NCBI GenBank assembly: GCA_040216885.1
Contig: JAVJOG010000008.1
Span: forward strand, 375,594 to 439,593
Reading direction: 5' to 3'
Source of the DNA: Parvibaculum sp040216885
GTDB taxonomy: Bacteria; Pseudomonadota; Alphaproteobacteria; Parvibaculales; Parvibaculaceae
DNA: 64,000 nucleotides
The notes beneath the pieces are model-generated. The model was given only the letters and a program-made list of their open reading frames with translations, was not told the DNA's origin and did not search any database. The position numbers were made by a program, and so were the translations under genes. This document shows, one piece after another, positions 61,411 to 64,000 of the stretch (position 1 is the first letter of the stretch; every line of letters begins with the position of its first letter).

Positions 61411-62676
61411 ATGAAATTCACCTGGTTCAATCTGATGCCATGGCCCTATCTGCCGGATGATTTCCGGGAGAAGCACCGCTCGGTCTGGGTCGACATCGAC
61501 TCGCGCCTGTTCGATCCGGCAAAGAGCCACGAAGTCTACAATTCCTACATGGACATGCTCGAATATGCGGGCACGCTGGGCTTCGACGGCATCGGCGTCA
61601 ACGAGCATCACCAGAACGGCTACGGCATCATGCCGTCGCCCAACATCATCGCGGCGGGGCTTGCGCGGCGCACCTCCGATGTCGGTCTTGTCGTGCTCGG
61701 CAATTCCATCGCGCTTTACAATCCGCCGACGCGCGTCGCCGAAGAGTTCGCGATGCTCGACTGCATCTCGGGCGGGCGTCTCGTCGCCGGCTTCCCGGTC
61801 GGCACGTCGATGGACACGAATTACTGCTACGGGCAGATACCGGCGCTGACGCGCGAGAAATATCAGGAAGCGCATGATCTGATCCGCCGTGCCTGGTCGG
61901 ACCCCGATCCCTTCGCGTGGAACGGGCGCTACAACAAGCTGCGCCACGTCAATATCTGGCCGCGGCCGATCCAGGACCCGCCGCCCGTCCATATTCCGGG
62001 CGGCGGTTCGGTCGAGACCTATGATTTCTGCATCGACAATACCTACAGCTATTCCTACCTCTCCTTCTCCGGCTATATCCGGGCGAAGGCGCTGATGCAG
62101 GGCTATTGGGACCGTGTGGCGCAGCGCAATGCGCCCGACGAAAGCCCCTACCGCGCGGGCTTCGCGCAGACGATCTGCGTTGCCGACACGGACGAGGAAG
62201 CCGAGCGGCTCTATTCCGAGCATGTCAGCTATTTCTACAATCGCTGCCTGCATGTCTATGGCGGTTTCGCGGATGCGCCGGGCTACCGGACGATCAAGAC
62301 GATCCAGACGGGCGCGCTGTCGCAATATGCACCGCCCATCGGCGGCTATTCGGAGCTCACATGGAAAGACCTGATCGAGCAGGGCCATGTGATCGCGGGC
62401 AGCCCCGAAACGGTTCGCCAGCGCATGGAGGAACTCATCACCGGGCTCAATGTCGGCAACATCTTCTGCCTCATGCATGTGGGCAACATGCCGATGGACA
62501 AGTGCATGCACTCGACGAAGCTTTTCGCCGACAAGGTCATGCCGCATCTGCGCAACATGTTCCCGGACTACAAGGACGACAACCGCTTCTGGTGCAAGCC
62601 GCTCGCCAAACAGGCGAAGCCCGGCAGCCTGCCCGCGGAAAAGGAAGTCGCCGCGCTTGTGGGAGGGAAGGACTGA
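61411..62676 (+). CDS. LLM-class (bacterial luciferase-like) flavin oxidoreductase
   Basis: A 421-residue TIM-barrel flavin monooxygenase. GFDGIGVNEHHQNGYGIMPSP is the luciferase-type active-site strand (His-His), followed by YNPPTRVAEEFAMLDCISGGRLVAGF and, at the C-terminal part, GSPETVRQRM. Members oxidise long-chain alkanes, sulfonates or aromatic amines with FMNH2 or F420. Ribosome site GGAGGA. The stop overlaps the start of the next hydrolase gene by one base, so they form an operon. Confidence 0.88.
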   Translation: MKFTWFNLMPWPYLPDDFREKHRSVWVDIDSRLFDPAKSHEVYNSYMDMLEYAGTLGFDGIGVNEHHQNGYGIMPSPNIIAAGLARRTSDVGLVVLGNSIALYNPPTRVAEEFAMLDCISGGRLVAGFPVGTSMDTNYCYGQIPALTREKYQEAHDLIRRAWSDPDPFAWNGRYNKLRHVNIWPRPIQDPPPVHIPGGGSVETYDFCIDNTYSYSYLSFSGYIRAKALMQGYWDRVAQRNAPDESPYRAGFAQTICVADTDEEAERLYSEHVSYFYNRCLHVYGGFADAPGYRTIKTIQTGALSQYAPPIGGYSELTWKDLIEQGHVIAGSPETVRQRMEELITGLNVGNIFCLMHVGNMPMDKCMHSTKLFADKVMPHLRNMFPDYKDDNRFWCKPLAKQAKPGSLPAEKEVAALVGGKD

Positions 62677-63452
62677 TGGAAGCGAAGACAGTCAAGACCC
62701 ACCACGTTCCCGTCCGCTATTTCGAAGGCGGAAAGGGCGAGCCTCTCGTCTTCCTGCACGGTGCAGGCGGCATCACCGCCGAAGACCCGTTCCTCGCGGA
62801 ACTGGCGAAGAAATACCACGTCTTTGCGCCGCTGCTGCCCGGCTATGGCGACTCGGAGGAATGCGGCGAGTTGCGCGAGATGCTCGACATCACGCTCCAC
62901 ACCTGGGACGCGGTGGCGGCGCTCGGGCTGAAAGACCCGATCCTTGTCGGTCATTCGATGGGCGGCATGATCGCCGCCGAGATGGCCGCCATTGCGCCGA
63001 ACGATGTGAGCCGGCTCGGGCTCATCTGCCCGGCGGGGCTCTGGCTCGACGATCATCCGATCCCGGACATCTTCGCGATGCTGCCCTACGAGCTTCCGGC
63101 CGTGCTGTTCCACGATGTGGAAGCGGGGACGGCGCTGATGACGGCGGGCGTCGCGCTCGACGATCCGGAATGGCTGAAGGGCTTTCTGGTGCAGAACGCG
63201 CGGCAGATGGGCATGGCGGGCAAGATCCTGTTCCCGGTGCCGGACCGCGGGCTCTCGCAACGGCTCTACCGCGTGAAGGCGAAGACTGTTCTCGTCTGGG
63301 GCGACGGCGACAAGCTGATCGTGCCTGCCTATGCGCATGCATGGAAGAAGGCGATCAAGGGCGCGGAGCTCGTCTCGATCCCGGAGGCGGGCCACCTGAT
63401 GACGCTCGAAAAGCCGGAGCATGTCGCGAAGGCGATTTCGAAGCTCGGATAA
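62676..63452 (+). CDS. Alpha/beta hydrolase, partner of the LLM oxidoreductase
   Basis: A 258-residue hydrolase: LVFLHGAGGITAEDPF, the nucleophile LVGHSMGGMIAAE, acid in VWGDGDKLIVP and His in IPEAGHLMTLEKPEHV. Such enzymes typically cut the ester or ring product made by a paired monooxygenase. Overlap with the upstream stop (TGATG) implies coupled translation. Followed by a bidirectional terminator. Confidence 0.87.
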   Translation: MEAKTVKTHHVPVRYFEGGKGEPLVFLHGAGGITAEDPFLAELAKKYHVFAPLLPGYGDSEECGELREMLDITLHTWDAVAALGLKDPILVGHSMGGMIAAEMAAIAPNDVSRLGLICPAGLWLDDHPIPDIFAMLPYELPAVLFHDVEAGTALMTAGVALDDPEWLKGFLVQNARQMGMAGKILFPVPDRGLSQRLYRVKAKTVLVWGDGDKLIVPAYAHAWKKAIKGAELVSIPEAGHLMTLEKPEHVAKAISKLG

Positions 63453-63502
63453 CAGACACAGCAATCGGCGTCCAAAAACAAGAACAGACGCGGATAGGAG
63501 CG

Positions 63503-63538
63503 AAGGGTCATTCCCGAAAGGAATGGCCCTTCTGCTTT
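63503..63538. terminator. Bidirectional terminator between convergent genes
   Basis: AAGGGTCATTCC-cgaaa-GGAATGGCCCTT (one G-T wobble) followed by CTGCTTTT on the plus strand. It separates the hydrolase gene from the convergent transporter gene. Confidence 0.8.
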
Positions 63539-63566
63539 TCTGGCTGCTTTTCTGGCTGCTTTCAGG
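63532..63566. repeat. Tandem 12-bp repeat at the end of the transporter gene
   Basis: CTGCTTTTCTGG occurs twice and is followed by CTGCTTTCAGG, a third imperfect copy that reaches into the transporter's last codons (stop at 63562). Confidence 0.75.
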
Positions 63567-64000
63567 CGGGCGCGGCGGCTCTTTCGCGCGCCGTGAGGCG
63601 GACAAGCGTGCCCATGATGCTGCCCAGGGCGATGACGATCGCCATGGGAAGCGCCGTGCCGTCATTGAACGCGCCGACGATGCCGCCCACCGTCGCGGCC
63701 AGGGCGAACTGCAAGATGCCGGTGAGCGCGGCGGCGGAACCGGCATTCTCTTCCGCGCGCGACATGGCAGCGGCGGTCGCGTTCGCGCCGACGAAACCGT
63801 AGGAGGCGACGACGACGAAGATGCAGGCGGCGAGCGGATAGAATGCGCCAGGCAAGACCAGCGTGACGGCGAGGAGCGCGAGCGCGGCGGCAAGATGGAG
63901 CGTCATCGCGAATTTGAGGATGGTGCGGCCGGAATGGCGGCGCAGCAGGAAGGCATTCACCTGCGAGGCGGCGATGAGGCCCGCGGCGTTCACGCCGAAA
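63562..64000 (-). CDS. Bcr/CflA-type drug:H+ antiporter, C-terminal part (partial)
   Basis: The visible 146 residues are the last third of an MFS multidrug exporter. FGVNAAGLIAASQVNAFLLRR is the Bcr/CflA signature before span 8, followed by four hydrophobic spans and GILQFALAATVGGIVGAFNDGT. The frame is open to the right edge (64000), so the start lies outside; an internal GTG should not be taken as the start. Confidence 0.87.
   Translation of the reverse strand, partial: FGVNAAGLIAASQVNAFLLRRHSGRTILKFAMTLHLAAALALLAVTLVLPGAFYPLAACIFVVVASYGFVGANATAAAMSRAEENAGSAAALTGILQFALAATVGGIVGAFNDGTALPMAIVIALGSIMGTLVRLTARERAAAPA

Overview
The window is about 64 kb of a GC-rich, densely packed alphaproteobacterial chromosome. 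Signs of the group are the long alpha-type histidyl-tRNA synthetase beside hisZ-hisG, a CIRCE-controlled groESL operon, a short speD-speE pair, CtrA-like TTAA-N7-TTAA sites and a Pho-box-like repeat. Many acyl-CoA dehydrogenases, flavin monooxygenases, TetR regulators, a glyoxylate bypass and a GPH/amidohydrolase/TauD cluster suggest a lipid- or hydrocarbon-degrading heterotroph, possibly Parvibaculum-like; that genus guess is inference. No tRNA, rRNA or CRISPR was seen.

Layout. 1-7 kb: enoyl-CoA hydratase/isomerase, then a leftward operon rluB-rsmD-HAD phosphatase-ribF-protein methyltransferase, with tadA divergent. 6-13 kb: acyl-CoA dehydrogenase, GST, a three-PAS histidine kinase with two CtrA-like boxes, an ACAD10/11-type kinase, and a desaturase/TetR pair with an overlapping palindromic operator. 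13-19 kb: a 57-residue small protein gene, MFS exporter, ubiA, a Pho-box-like triple repeat, NUDIX, rsmE and a Gfo/Idh/MocA oxidoreductase. 18.5-19.1 kb is a gene-free repeat island holding a 322-bp MITE-like element with perfect 17-bp inverted ends and a 9-bp target duplication. 19-23 kb: a D-threonine-aldolase-type enzyme, a frameshifted small exported protein, TetR, aat and a membrane protein. 23-25.2 kb: groES-groEL. 25.4-27 kb: an AT-richer, evidently imported gene for a DUF262-HNH nuclease, the best candidate here for an undescribed defence gene. 27-32 kb: acyl-CoA dehydrogenase, a ZTP (pfl) riboswitch followed by glyA, TetR, and a flavin monooxygenase gene cut by an in-frame amber codon. 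31.9-36.4 kb: leftward hisS-hisZ-hisG-TauE/SafE operon. 36.7-41.6 kb: a histidine kinase with a degenerate ATPase domain, cyanide-insensitive-type cydAB with its DUF2474 small subunit, and TonB. 41.6-46.3 kb: acyl-CoA-responsive type regulator divergent from aceB-aceA. 46.3-54.3 kb: MmyB-like regulator with divergent membrane protein, FMO, RraA, speD-speE, a gene with a Fur-box-like promoter, a nitronate monooxygenase-like enzyme and a histone-H1-like coiled-coil protein. 54.4-64 kb: hydrolases, TauD dioxygenase, D-aminoacylase-like amidohydrolase, GPH transporter, exported His-rich protein, aldo/keto reductase, an LLM flavoenzyme-hydrolase operon behind a perfect 16-bp palindrome, and the end of a Bcr/CflA transporter.

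How the genes work together. Acyl chains are prepared and oxidised by the desaturase, acyl-CoA dehydrogenases, the isomerase and perhaps the phosphotransferase; acetyl-CoA is assimilated by aceA/aceB under the neighbouring regulator; electrons go to quinone (ubiA) and the bd-type oxidase. rsmD, rsmE, rluB, tadA, hisS and aat serve translation and protein turnover. All domain calls are from reading motifs; no database search was run.
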